Positions 21,583 through 34,000 of a stretch of 64,000 nt of DNA are shown piece by piece; positions within the stretch are counted from its first letter, which is position 1; each line of letters starts with the position of its first letter. A program made the position numbers and the translations under genes. Where the stretch lies: NCBI GenBank assembly GCA_020137815.1, contig CM035358.1, positions 2,580,821 through 2,644,820 on the forward strand. The letters are read 5' to 3'. Below the pieces are notes generated by a model, which had not been told where the DNA came from, did no database searches, and saw only the letters and a program-made list of their open reading frames with translations. This stretch comes from Hormiphora californensis (taxonomy: Eukaryota > Ctenophora > Tentaculata > Cydippida > Pleurobrachiidae).

Positions 21583-23885
21583 CCGTGAATTATCAATAGA
21601 TAATCTATTATAGATTCAGGCCCTGAAACAGTATGATATTGTATTTCGTCTTATTATTTTAACAATCAATTATTATCAGAATTTAATTTTCTTTTAACCG
21701 CATAAATTCTTGTGTGTTTTTCCTTTGACCGAACAGTCTCCTATATAGTCAGATCGGGTGTAGCCCCTATCTGGCCAGTTCCAGATGGCAGGAGCCACGG
21801 GACGTTACTACGGTGAAATTCGTCCTGATTGAGAAGCAATGAAAACCTGATGTCAATAGTTGTATGGTATGATACCTAGATGGAACGTGCCCTTAACAGC
21901 AAGTTCGTCTTCATGCATTTCTCACTTCGGTTTGTGGTATTTAATAAGCAGTACACTGTGAAGTGTCATTTACAGGGCTGCTAACTTGTGAGTGTGTGTG
22001 AGTTTGGTGTTATACATACAGTATATGCATCGTCTATGTAATGCAGCTCGACAAAGAGAGAGAGAAAGAGAGAGAAAGAGTCTGTTTATTGTGTGAGGAA
22101 CACATATTAAGCTTCTCTCACTCAGTCACTCTCCCATCTTCGTCCTGTTTCACGCTACAACTCCATCTGTGATTCTCCATCCCAATCTGTTGATATTCGC
22201 AGTTCCCATCACTTGTGTGTGTGTGTGTGTGTGGCTCTAGGTTATAGCGTACCAAACTCTGCCGCACGACAGAACGGTGTTGCAACCTGTCATAAAGTCT
22301 GTGGTCTGTATGAAAGATAGTAGCTAAAATATCACGCTCAAAATTACACCAAAATCAAACAAAATTTCTCTGATATTCTAACTGTTTGTGGTCTGTATTC
22401 GGGCACTCTCACACAAGCTTTTTGTCTTGTCAGCTTCTGAGTCTGGAACTATCATCACTTGTGTCTTATCCATCTATCTATATTGTGTCTTATCTATCTA
22501 TCTATATCTATATGATCCGATCTGAGCGCACTGCCGTATATGCTTGAGAACTGGCGCCGCCAGGCAGGTAATCGAACTTATTGTAGTAAAAGGACTGGCG
22601 ACATTCCTTCGTAATCTCTGCAGAGATCTCCACATGTGAACCCTTATCTCTCTGACAATTTATCTGACATCCCTCTCTCCCCCTCCCTTCCTATCTATCT
22701 CTCCCATCTATCTCCCATCTCTCTCCCATATATCTCCTCTTCTGTGGAATCTGTCTCTCTGCGTCCTCACTGGAGTCTCCTATCTTAGGACTCTTTTGAC
22801 CTCCCTGCGTGTCAGACAGTGCCGCGGATACCACAACAGTGTCAAGGGAGAGAAAGGGAGTCAGGAGTGAGAGAGAGAGAGTATGAGAGAGAGAGAGAGA
22901 GATAAAGATAGGAATGAGTGAGAGAAAGGAGAGATGCTTTCAGTTTTGTTTGGAGAGAGTTTGGAGGCGGGTGTCGCGTTACAGCAGTAACTGACATACC
23001 CCTAAATCTCTCTCTCCCCTCTCTCTCCCCTCTCTCTCTCTTATTTTCCGAAAGGAGTTCAGTGTGCGTTGCCATTCATTTTACATTCGTAACCCATCGT
23101 CCAAGCAAAGCTTTTTTAATCATCATTCAGTATTCACTGCCAACTGCCAAGTGCAATTGTTTTGTTGCTTGTACAAAGATCGATCATCGATCGAAGCCTT
23201 CGTAGCTCTGTTCATGAATATATTCGTTACATTCACAAATCAGCGATCCCAAATGATTCCGTGTGTTGGCTCAGTGTAACAGATCACGCCTTCCCGTAGT
23301 AGCCCACATTGAAAAGTAAATATTAGTATGTTCTACTCAGCAGCCTGTTTCACTAACTCTTTTTTTACTTTTTCATCCCCCCGCATTATATTTTCTAACA
23401 TCATCTTACTTAAACTCTCGCTCTATCTTTCTCTATTTCTCTCCATCTCTCTCTTTCTCTGATCCATCTCTCTTTCTTTTTCTCCTTTACTTCATCGCTA
23501 TCTTTACACTCTGAGCTTCTCTTTGTACTACCTATTACCCGATCTTTGTTGTGATCGATCCATCTTTCTCTATCTTTCTTTATCTTTCTCTCCTATATCT
23601 TACGCTATCTTTTTCTGATCATCAGAAATCCATTTTTGTTCGATTTGGCTTTTCTACATCTCTCCTTGATTTCTCATTGTGCATCTCTCAGTAGTATCTT
23701 TGTTGAAAAGTGTATGGAATGTAGTTCGAGAGGGGTGAGGACCAGGCGACTGTATGCAGTGCACCAAGTGTGTCGTCATCGGTGATGGATTCGTTGGTAA
23801 GGAATACATTTTGCAGTGTTCTCTGTACTTTGTAGTATTCCGAGTCGGAATTTCCGACTCTTGACTCTTGTTGATTCGGTATTCA
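21583..23885. other. Transporter 3' region and intergenic DNA
   Basis: No gene was recognised. It contains short GA/CT-rich stretches (22050-22080, 22860-22930, 22990-23045 and 23400-23600) and a CTGTCTGG-family fragment (about 22520-22568). Confidence 0.6.
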
Positions 23886-25222
23886 CGGCGTGCCTGGTGA
23901 AATTTTAACACGACCTAGCATGCGACGGGAAACCACCACTTGTACGTGGTAGCTGAGGGTCTACAGAATGGCGCTACGGTGCGGGAAAAAACATTCCATT
24001 CCCTAAAATCTTTTTTTTTACTTTTATTTGATTTGGGTCAAAATTGGCTATATTAAACGTGGTCCCGAAAAATCCATAATGACTTAGCACACGAAATATG
24101 TCACCCCCACCTATTTTTGCACGTAGAATCGATTGCCGTTGAAGTTGAATCTCTAAAATGACTGTAAAATGGTCAAAAGTTGATTTTTTGCCATTTTTTG
24201 GAGGTTTTTGGCCCCTAAACTATTGAAAACGTTGAGATAGGAATTTGAAACTAGTGCCAATCGTTAAAATGGTCATTTTTCTACCAAGAACCAAGTTTTC
24301 GTGTATATCCGATTTATGGTTAGATTTGGGCAAATTGTTGAAATCTGCCAACTAGGAGAACCGTAACTTGATTTTCTTGTTTTTTGGATTTTGGCATTTT
24401 TGACAAACTTCTGATTGAAATGGCCAGTCGGGACCATGCTTAAGTTGTTTATGGGACAATTTTCGACTAAAATCCAAGATTTCATACCAATCCAATAACA
24501 GATCGTTGATTTATAGAAAATTTGCGTAGGCAAAACGGTCAAAATAAGCAAGAAAAGTTGTTGTTTTGACCGTTTTGCCTACGCAAATTTTCTATAAATC
24601 AACGATCTGTTATTGGATTGGTATGAAATCTTGGATTTTAGTCGAAAATTGTCCCATAAACAACTTAAGCATGGTCCCGACTGGCCATTTCAATCAGAAG
24701 TTTGTCAAAAATGCCAAAATCCAAAAAACAAGAAAATCAAGTTACGGTTCTCCTAGTTGGCAGATTTCAACAATTTGCCCAAATCTAACCATAAATCGGA
24801 TATACACGAAAACTTGGTTCTTGGTAGAAAAATGACCATTTTAACGATTGGCACTAGTTTCAAATTCCTATCTCAACGTTTTCAATGGTTTAGGGGCCAA
24901 AAACCTCCAAAAAATGGCAAAAAATCAACTTTTGACCATTTTACAGTCATTTTAGAGATTCAACTTCAACGGCAATCGATTCTACGTGCAAAAATAGGTG
25001 GGGGTGACATATTTCGTGTGCTAAGTCATTATGGATTTTTCGGGACCACGTTTAATATAGCCAATTTTGACCCAAATCAAATAAAAGTAAAAAAAAAGAT
25101 TTTAGGGAATGGAATGTTTTTTCCCGCACCGTAGCGCCATTCTGTAGACCCTCAGCTACCACGTACAAGTGGTGGTTTCCCGTCGCATGCTAGGTCGTGT
25201 TAAAATTTCACCAGGCACGCCG
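23886..25222. mobile_element. Large foldback element, arms about 660 bp
   Basis: 1337 bp in which the right arm (from about 24556) is a near-perfect reverse complement of the left arm (to about 24546), separated by a loop of only a few bases. The ends read CGGCGTGCCTGG / CCAGGCACGCCG. GTATTCA flanks both sides (23879-23885 and 25224-25230), a probable target-site duplication of 7-8 bp. Mirrored frames of about 90 codons are by-products of the palindrome. No transposase. Arms this similar indicate recent origin or ongoing arm conversion. Confidence 0.85.
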
Positions 25223-25677
25223 TGTATTCAGTTAACATTTCCAATTGCTGTGTAGTACGTGAATTTACAAGTAGATCTGTTTAAAACTCCTCTCACGACT
25301 CTGCTAGTGTTACATATAATATAGACACCCACACCCCTACAATTTAGTAGGCTTTGACAGGGAAGCCTCAACTGCGAAAGATACACCTGCAGCAGTCTGC
25401 ATGGCAGTTGAAATATATCCTGTTTTAGTTAGAGGGAAGAGAAGAGGGTTAAGTTTAGTAATAAGGGTAGACGGCAAACATCGAGAATATTGTAGAAGAG
25501 ACTTTTACAAATCGAGGAGGGATGTTTGTGTGAGATATGTGTGTAGATGTATGTATGTAGACAGAGACCTAGATAGAGAGCTACTAGTAGAAATCATCGG
25601 GATCTCTCGCAAACTTTATGTAATATTCAGTGGGGTCACATGTAATATTATAATATATTGCGGCTAAACAAAACAGC

Positions 25678-25679
<2 letters not shown>

Positions 25680-25768
<89 letters not shown>

Positions 25769-25780
25769 GAGAGAGAGAAA
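25680..25780. repeat. (GA)n microsatellite
   Basis: GA tract of about 80 bases with GAAA interruptions at its 3' end, between the foldback element and the Rho-family gene. Confidence 0.97.
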
Positions 25781-25903
25781 TTTAGAAGGGTGTGTTCGTC
25801 TTATCAGTTGACGCCTCGCCATCAGTCAAACTATCATTATAAATGTAACAACCCATGCACAGCTGTTCTTCAGAATTCTTCCCTACGGACGTCCAACGAT
25901 CGT

Positions 25904-26036
25904 CTGTCAGGCCAATGCTCTGACCGCAGTTCTCACACGAAATGTGAATAGGATTAGGCCATTACACCTCTGTTCCATGGGGACATTTTTAGAAAAAAGT
26001 GCCCGATAAAAAAGTGCCCACGCTGTTCCATGGGGA
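25904..26036. mobile_element. Composite of two MITE remnants
   Basis: A CTGTCAG-family left half (25904-25957, with the GGCCAATGCTCTGACCG motif) runs directly into a second repeat that carries TGTTCCATGGGGACA twice (about 25971 and 26022). The second family recurs at 28080-28160 with GGGGACAATTGTCCCC palindromes, there again next to a CTGTCAG-family end (AATGCTCTGACA). Confidence 0.55.
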
Positions 26037-26216
26037 CAAGAAATACTGACACACGACGAACAAACCGCGACATTTGTTCGTCTGTCCGAAGGTTTTCCCA
26101 GGGGCTCATCCCCGGTCCCGGTATATGAACTAAGTGTAATACTGTAATTTGATAATGTGATCACCGAGGATCATTCATACATATGCATATGGGTCGATCA
26201 AGTGGAAAGTCCTGAA

Positions 26217-26218
<2 letters not shown>

Positions 26219-26273
<55 letters not shown>

Positions 26274-26291
26274 CTATCTTATTCTTACTCA

Positions 26292-26352
<61 letters not shown>
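26219..26352. repeat. (GA)n and (CT)n in inverted arrangement
   Basis: About 50 bases of GA repeat, a spacer of about 22 bases, then about 58 bases of CT repeat. A single strand could fold into a hairpin with a stem of roughly 50 bp. Confidence 0.95.
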
Positions 26353-26354
<2 letters not shown>

Positions 26355-26879
26355 CCACTACACGCACCACTCCCACATGGGGCCGTAAGGTCCCATGCAA
26401 GAGTAGGGTTAAATCCCCCGAGCCCGGATCCTGTTGGATCTGAGGGCCCGGAGGGCCTGCGGAGTAAAGGTAGGTAGATCAAACAATGTACATATGAAGG
26501 GTAAGTCGAACAATGTACATATGGGTTAAAGTAAGGGGAAAGTAAAAAGGGGGATTAAAGCTCATGGTGACTGAGCAAAGGACCTCCTAACTTATCCGGA
26601 AAGAAGCCCAACCATCTGCAACGGAGCCTAAGAAGGGACAACTTATCGGGAACTGAAGAAGCAAACCGTCTGAATCTAGGGAAATCTAGGGGCAAGCAGG
26701 AACGGGTATAAAGATGGCTTGTTGCACCGGACAATGCAAGAAAAAAGGGTGTACAATTGAAAATACAACCAACCCACCAACCAATCCCGACACCAATCCA
26801 CCAACCCCCCAAACTCCCCACCACCAGGGCACCGCCCCAGACAGGGCCTCAATCCGGAAAGGACAATCCCCCCCGCTCC

Positions 26880-27066
26880 AGAGAGGACAGCCACCCCGTT
26901 CCAGGGAGGACAGCTGACCCCGTTCCGGAGAGGACAGCTGACCCCGTTCCAGAGAGGACAGCCACCCCGTTCCAGGGAGGACAGTTGACCCCGCTCCAGA
27001 GAGGACAGCTGACCCCGTTCCAGAGAGGACAGCTGACCCCGTTCCAGAGAGGACAGCCACCCCGTT
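26880..27066. repeat. 24-bp minisatellite
   Basis: About eight units of roughly 24 bp containing GAGAGGACAGCTGACCCCGT and variants with GCCACCCCGTTCCAGGGAGG. Frames are open on both strands because the unit is a multiple of three; no signal peptide, splice context or family supports a gene. Confidence 0.9.
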
Positions 27067-27497
27067 CCAAAGAATCATCTCCGAGGTAGAACCCTATCCG
27101 GATCGGGACCAAATGAAAAAATGGGTCAGTTAGGGGCCAGTAGACTAGTAACAGGAACGGTTAGTGGGTTAGTGGATAAAGGGGGCGTTGGAGGTCCACA
27201 GGTGGCTGGAAGGTGCCTGTTCCACGGGAAACCCTGGGCCGGAGAAGGCGGGGTAGGAACGTAGTAGTTGGCGATGATACACTGTGGGCCGCCTAGCCAA
27301 GAAGATGTTTTTTGGGTTTTGTATTTTATGATTTTTTCCGTATTTCTGATACACAGCCACGCTTAGCCACGGCCACACGAACCTCGAAATCGAACAAGGG
27401 GAAAAGGGGATGGGAAAAAGGTACTCCGTGTGACCCTGTTGCCCGGGGGGAACCGATAGGAGGTGGTGGCAGGTGGACCAACTCCCCCCTCCCCCCA

Positions 27498-27960
<463 letters not shown>

Positions 27961-28393
27961 TTATTTTCAAGATATCTCTACTGCACTGTACTGGTTGTTT
28001 CATTCACTCAGTGTCGGGCTGCACGGATCATGAACAGAACCCATATTACGGGGCTGTGTGTAACACGAGCATTCATCCACACATTTTTTTGGGGACAAAA
28101 GTGGGGACAATTGTCCCCAACGTGGGGACAATTGTCCCCAAAACCATGAAAAATGTCCCCATGGAACAGGGGGGTTAATGCTCTGACAAAATCGTGAAAA
28201 ACAATAGATTTCCTTTTTAGAGTTCCACTTTCCGGTTTTGTCTTCGGTCCTGAATATGATTATAAACTCTCCCAGTGAGAAGTTATGCAGATTGGCTGAA
28301 CGCCAAATTCCGGATTCCTTCTCACTCCTCCTGCCCGGTTATTCTCTAAATTCCCTTAATTTAATAATGAAATTGTAATAACTCACTTCACAG

Positions 28394-29514
28394 GCAAGAC
28401 TGCGTTGGTGGGGGTGTTCAGCGAGAAGGAATTCAGGGAGGAATATGTACCCACAATATTTGACAACAAAATAGTTGATCTACAGTACAAAAAGACATGG
28501 ATAAATTTAGGTATGTCAAACTTCCAATACCCAGCAATACCTAATGGCAAAGGTTCAGACCCCAGCTGTAGTCTTGTAGCAATACTGATCTCTTCCCGGC
28601 AGAAAGCTCAGTAAGGCTACGGCCGAGTCAGCTGCAGAGAAGACACAGTGTGTATGACAAAAAAGAGCAATGTCTTTGTATTTCGCCTCTCTGTATCTAA
28701 CCCCACCCCCTTTTCAGGAGTATTTGACACAGCGGGTCAAGAGGAGTATGATAAACTGCGGCCCTTGGCGTACACTGGAACTGACGTCTTTGTTATATGC
28801 TTCTCATTGGTTGATAGAGATTCGTTAGAGAATGTCCTTAACAAATGGCTACCTGAAGTAAGTTAATAATCCAGCGGTCTGTCTCGTCGCACCGATAGTA
28901 TGAATCGTGACAGTCTCGATTCATACTATCGGTGTGATGAAACAATTCTGAAGCATTGAGTCACCTGACACTGTGTCCGCTGTACACAAAAATTATGTAT
29001 GAAGAATTCAACTTTCTTCTCGAACCCGGGTGACGCATTTTATATTTAGCTTCTTTAATTTTGACTGTTTTCATTACTTTTATCAGATGAAAAAGTACAG
29101 TCCCCAGTCTAAAAGGTTGTTAGTAGGCACAAAGTTGGATTTGTGGAGAAAACCAGACTACCGTAGCAGAGCCATACCACAAAACTTTATCGAACAAATC
29201 AGACATCAAATAGGTAATAATATAATCGGGTAATGGGTATGGGTAACTCGAAATCGAACTCGATATTTTCCGTAGCTATAGTTAGAGACCTGATCTGACT
29301 AGACACCTCGATGGGAAACCCCTTACTAAAAGGACTACAATACCTTTTATGTTGGCTTAATTTTTGTATATTTTCCTCAGATGCAGAGGAGTTTCTGCCC
29401 ATTGCATCGCCATCAAAAGAGGGAGTCGAGGAAGTTTTCGAGAAAGTTGCAGAGATAGCCATGGCAGCACTGCAGCCTGCTAAACGACGCAAAAGTGATT
29501 GCTCTGTTATGTAA
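28394..29514 (+). CDS. Rho-family small GTPase, first exon missing
   Basis: Exons 28394-28510, 28718-28857, 29087-29213 and 29381-29514, all in phase. The sequence starts inside the P-loop (GKTALVGVF). It shows switch I (YVPTIFDN), switch II ([16 protein letters not shown]), the Rho-type [11 protein letters not shown] strand, the guanine-specificity motif TKLD and a polybasic tail ending in the CAAX box CSVM. A methionine in the last position fits farnesylation and membrane anchoring. Rho GTPases cycle between GTP and GDP and control the actin cytoskeleton. The usual SAL near the C-terminus reads ASPS, and the Rho insert helix region is short and diverged ([13 protein letters not shown]). It is nearest Rac/Cdc42 in switch I, but no orthology is claimed. 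Intron 2 holds a hairpin (about 28889-28936). Confidence 0.85.
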
Positions 29515-31065
29515 ACTGATGTTTGACCTGTTCAATACTCACTGTTCAATGAACCGTGTTCTTAAAGTTGTATCCCCGGGGTCACAAGTTTGGACAAGTT
29601 TGGACATTGTCAGGCCAATGCTCTGACAGTTTGGACAGGTTTGTGGTCCATTGACCCGGTTATGGTGTTACTTGAATACTTGACTTCTATGGTATTAAAA
29701 AACTGAGGATAGGGGCGGTGGGAATGACTGTTTTACTTGTTAGTCATTAGGGACAAGTGTTTTTTCGTTCATTTCTTGTTGATTTTTCAAAACTTCCCGC
29801 AGCCAGCAACATTAGGACATTCTTTTAGGTTTGTTTTATACAATTTCCAATTGACACATCATTTTGACATTTTGTTAATTGAATTTTCATCTTAAATATG
29901 TTTGAAACTAGTAACACTACATTTGAAAACTGCGGATGATGCGTGCCACTTTGTTGAAATTCATGATCGGCCAATGTGTCGGACGTCGGTGCCGCCAGAC
30001 AGATACTAAGGGTGCCCCTCAAGCAGAGTGCAGGCGTTTCAGTGGCAACCCCAGTCCCCAACCCCCAATTATCGCAAAATTTATGAAGTTTTTGCGATAA
30101 TTTTAGCAATCTCACGACGTTTGAGGAGTTGGCATAAGTTTACGCTACAGTGCACTGTGCCTTCCAATTTGAGGACCCCTCAATGAGAATTGAGAAGTGA
30201 AAACAGAAAAATCAAAAAAGTCAGGGTAGAAAATTTAAAATTTGAGTTCATCTTTTAAATCTGTTTTCCACATGTAATGCGCGCCGCGTTTTCTATGTAA
30301 CACGCGGAAGTTTGCATTGTTCGTTGCCGCGTTGTCGTGTGGAGTTGCGCGGCGTTCGTCGAATCCCAAAAATTTTTACGAGATTTTTGGTGAATTTTTT
30401 ACAAATTTTCACTTTTCGCTCGTTTTCGTCTACTTTTGTCTATTTCAACTGTTCAGACCTTGAAAAGCTCTGCCTTATTGCAATAGGGTCAGCAGTTATT
30501 CTTGTTACGCTTAGAAAAAGCATATTGTATCACTTTCAGACCTCAATTCTCAATTGAGTTTTTTAACGTTTGTTCCTCAGCCGAAAATATTGAGAAAAGT
30601 GCTACTCTTCTATGGAACCACAATCCAGTGGCTACACCACTGCCTCGCCCCAGCTACACTCGAGGGCAAGATGTGAGAGTATCTCTAACTCAGCATAGCT
30701 GCTCCTTCACAAGTTGACTAAATGTGGGAAGTTGGAAGTTACATATGTTTTCAAGTTGAGTGCGATGGGTCGGTGGTGGAATCGGTAAAAAAATATGTTT
30801 CTACTTCCCAATATCCATACGGCTATTCACTTTCGTAATAATCAAATTCCCCCTGGCTCACGTGGTTCTCCCAGCACACGTGGTTTGTATTCCCTTGGTA
30901 ATGGACTAATTCTACCATCTGCACACCTTGTCCTCCTTCTCCTCCTTACGACAGTTGACAACACGACACAACACGTTGTAGTGTCTGACATTAATTAGGA
31001 TATTCTTCCCTCTGTCACATCTCACTGTTCTTTGTTCGTTGTGTACTGTGTGTAAAACTGTCCTC
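29515..31065. other. Intergenic DNA between the Rho-family and NME8-like genes
   Basis: No supported gene. A stretch after an acceptor-like TTGTTCCTCAG (about 30582) stays open to a TGA near 30719 and could be a stray terminal exon, but nothing connects to it. A CTGTCTGG-type fragment is near 29960-30003. Confidence 0.5.
29607..29629. mobile_element. 23-bp solo remnant of the CTGTCAG family
   Basis: A 23-bp insert made of one GTCAGGCCAATGCTCTGAC core plus two outer bases on each side, flanked by perfect 8-bp repeats TTTGGACA (29599-29606 and 29630-29637). It lies just past the Rho-family gene. Confidence 0.8.
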
Positions 31066-34000
31066 ATGGGTAAACCAAAAACTCCTGCATCTATCCATGG
31101 TAAGTTGTTGTTTTGATCAGATTGTCAAACTGTATCAAATGCTAACCCCTCCATTTAATCTGCTACTGATTCACCATGTGGGGCCGCAGAATCAAAACGG
31201 GCACTGATATGCACCGAACTAGAACTGTCCGCAAATTGTTTGCAATATATCTCTTCTGTGTTATAGGTATGGCAAAAAGGGGGAACGTGTTAATCGGACT
31301 TGTAAACACTGAAGACCAGTTTAAACAGTCCATTGCTAAACCCTGTCTTACCTTGTTCGATGTATTTACAGCGTGCTGGGGACCATGTACCGCCATTCAG
31401 CCAACTTTCAAGTTAGTACCACGGGGCACTTGTTATCAAGGGCCCTAGACGAGTTTTATTGTACAGTTATATAGCTTGGCGAACGTTATCGAATAACAAG
31501 TAATTCCTTTTGTTTTATATTCAGACTTCTTTTTATTACCCGTGAGGATTGCACGGAAACACGGATCGAGCAAGGCAAGTAATTCTCTTTTCAATCCCTT
31601 TCATCCCTCTCAGACAACTGCAGATGGAGTTTGGAGATGACCTAAACATACAGCTGGCAGTTGCAGACTCCATTCCCGATCTGTCCCAGTTCTACGGGAC
31701 ATCGCAACCCATGTTCCTTGTGTATAACAAGGGCATCCCTGTGGCTATGATGCAGGGTGTCAGTCAACCGAAACTACTCGCTCTTGTTAGGGTAAGATAC
31801 TGCTATCCATATCTCTTTCTCTCTCTCGCTCTCTCCTCCATCTCAAGCTCACCCTCAATATTTCTCTTATTCTTACTAAATTCTTGCAACAATTTCAGAA
31901 AGCCCAGGCAGAAGCGAAAGAAAACAAAACTCCAGTGAACATCTTTGAAGATGCAACCCCAGAAGAGGTTTGTAATTGTTGGCTCCCCCTTACAACCCCT
32001 TGTTTTGTTCGAACAGGGTCGACAAGTGGCACTAGCGACCTAAATTTACTTTTTCAAAATCAAATATTTTCAGGAGGCACTAGCGAGATCAATGTCCCGG
32101 ACATCCCAGACTTCCACGGCTTCAGAACTAACAGAGTTCACTCTGGCCCTGATTAAACCAGACGCAGTGAGAGATGGACATGTGGATGAAATTATTACGG
32201 GGCTCAACGAAAATGGTGAAATGATGACACTCTGCTGGAAGAGGTGTTATTTGTAGAACTCGTGGGTCCCTTGAAATAGTGGAGCACAAAGCGACTTTCC
32301 AAATTATTATCCCTCCCCCCTCAGGTTTGATGGTTGTTAGTCGAGCGGAGCACACCATGACTGCTGAAGAGGTTGCCCAGTTTTATCCGCAGCACACGGG
32401 AGAGAATTATTTCCTAGATCTGGTTGATTACATGACATCGGGTCCATCAATCGCACTTGTTCTTGCCAAGATCACACCAGGTATATGTAATGTTTATGCT
32501 TTCTCTCCCTAGGGATCTCTTTCATGATGCGGAATTAAGAATACCACAATTCTGTTTGAGATGATGTTATCGAAATCTAAATTTTGGAGAAGGTTAGTGT
32601 AACCTTACCATTTTCGAAACATATGAATCCTCCTCTCAGACGAGAGACCAGTAACAGACATCCTAAAGGACCTCAGGGGACCTAAAGACGTGGTCTGTGC
32701 CAAACAGGAGCGACCTGACTGTCTTCGGGCCCGATTTGGGAGACAAACCTCTAAGGGAGTGGAAAACGTCATTCACTCGAGTGATAACCAGGTACAGTCA
32801 ACACGTGCTAGTCCCCTGTGTAAAGACCTACAGCGTTATAGTCTAAACGTTAGACATTTTAGAAGCAAACCGCACTGCAGGGTCTTGATGCAATGATACT
32901 AATAATATTGGGTCGTCTTTTTCAAGTTTTCTAGCACTCCTGCTACTGGTAGATGCTGTATGTATTTGTGAGGCTGGGTCTGGCTATAAAATGTATCTCA
33001 TTAGACTATAGCGTGGACCCCCTACCGAGATGCACAACTAATCGGTCAAAGCATGATATGATAGAGAGAGGGTGGGGATAGAGAGAGGGTGGGTAGAAAT
33101 ATAGGAGAGAGAGAGAGAGAGAATGCATCCAAAGCTAATGATAATTTGAAGCTTGGCGGAGGGCATTCATAATCTGGCAGTAGTCGTGGTCTCAACGACA
33201 CATAAACTTTTATGTTTTAAAACGTCAAACGGAACAAAACAGCCAAATTATAGAACATTTTTATTCGCAAAATGGGTACTAAAAACATTAAGTAACCCCC
33301 TATTTTATTTTAGGATGTTGCGGCGAAGGAGTTGGCGTTCTTCTTCCCTGATTTTCACAATGAAACTGCAGGAATGGAACGAACCCTGTGTGTTATTCGA
33401 CCCGATACCTGCAGACAATTTAAAGTGAGGGAGGAGAGAGAGGCAGAGACTCAGTCTGAGACCTTGAGCCTAATACCGAGACCGAGAGAAGAAGAGACTA
33501 AGAGAGAGCTTGTGTTGTTCGTTTACTTCCTTGGTCCCTATCATCACCCTGTTCTATCCCACTTCCCTGATTTCAGGAAAAGATTTTAGCAACAATAGAA
33601 GAGTTGGGTTTCAAGATAGCTCTCCGTCGAGAATTCATTATGAGTCGTGCAATGGCTGAGACTTTCTACAGAAAGCAAAGTGGTGAACCCTTCTTCAACT
33701 CTCTTGTTGAGGAGATGATTAGTGGACCTAGTTTAGTGCTGGCTTTGTGCAGCAAAAACGCAGTCCAGGTAAAACCTAGTTTAGTGCTGGCTTTGTGCAA
33801 TAAAAACGCAGTCCAGGTACCGTAATAGTCATCCCAACTCCCAGTATGTTTAGATTTTACATCAAACTTTGTGCTAACTTGTTAAACTAACCCCTGATCC
33901 CCTAGTCCCCCTCACCAGGCCTGGAGGAACTACCTTGGACCCAAGATAATAGCAGAGGCCAGGGAATCCGCCCCTGAATCAATGAGGGCCCAGTTTGCTA

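Noticed and set aside
24273-25134. Mirrored frames of about 90 codons in the first large palindrome
   Set aside because: They are identical by symmetry of the inverted repeat, have no family resemblance and no splice context.
26757-27112. Pro/Arg-rich and Gly/Leu-rich frames over the 24-bp minisatellite
   Set aside because: Open on both strands only because of unit length; no signal peptide or splice evidence.
30312-30717. Possible small gene or terminal exon before the NME8-like gene
   Set aside because: Frames are short, without family resemblance, and no partner exon with matching phase was found.
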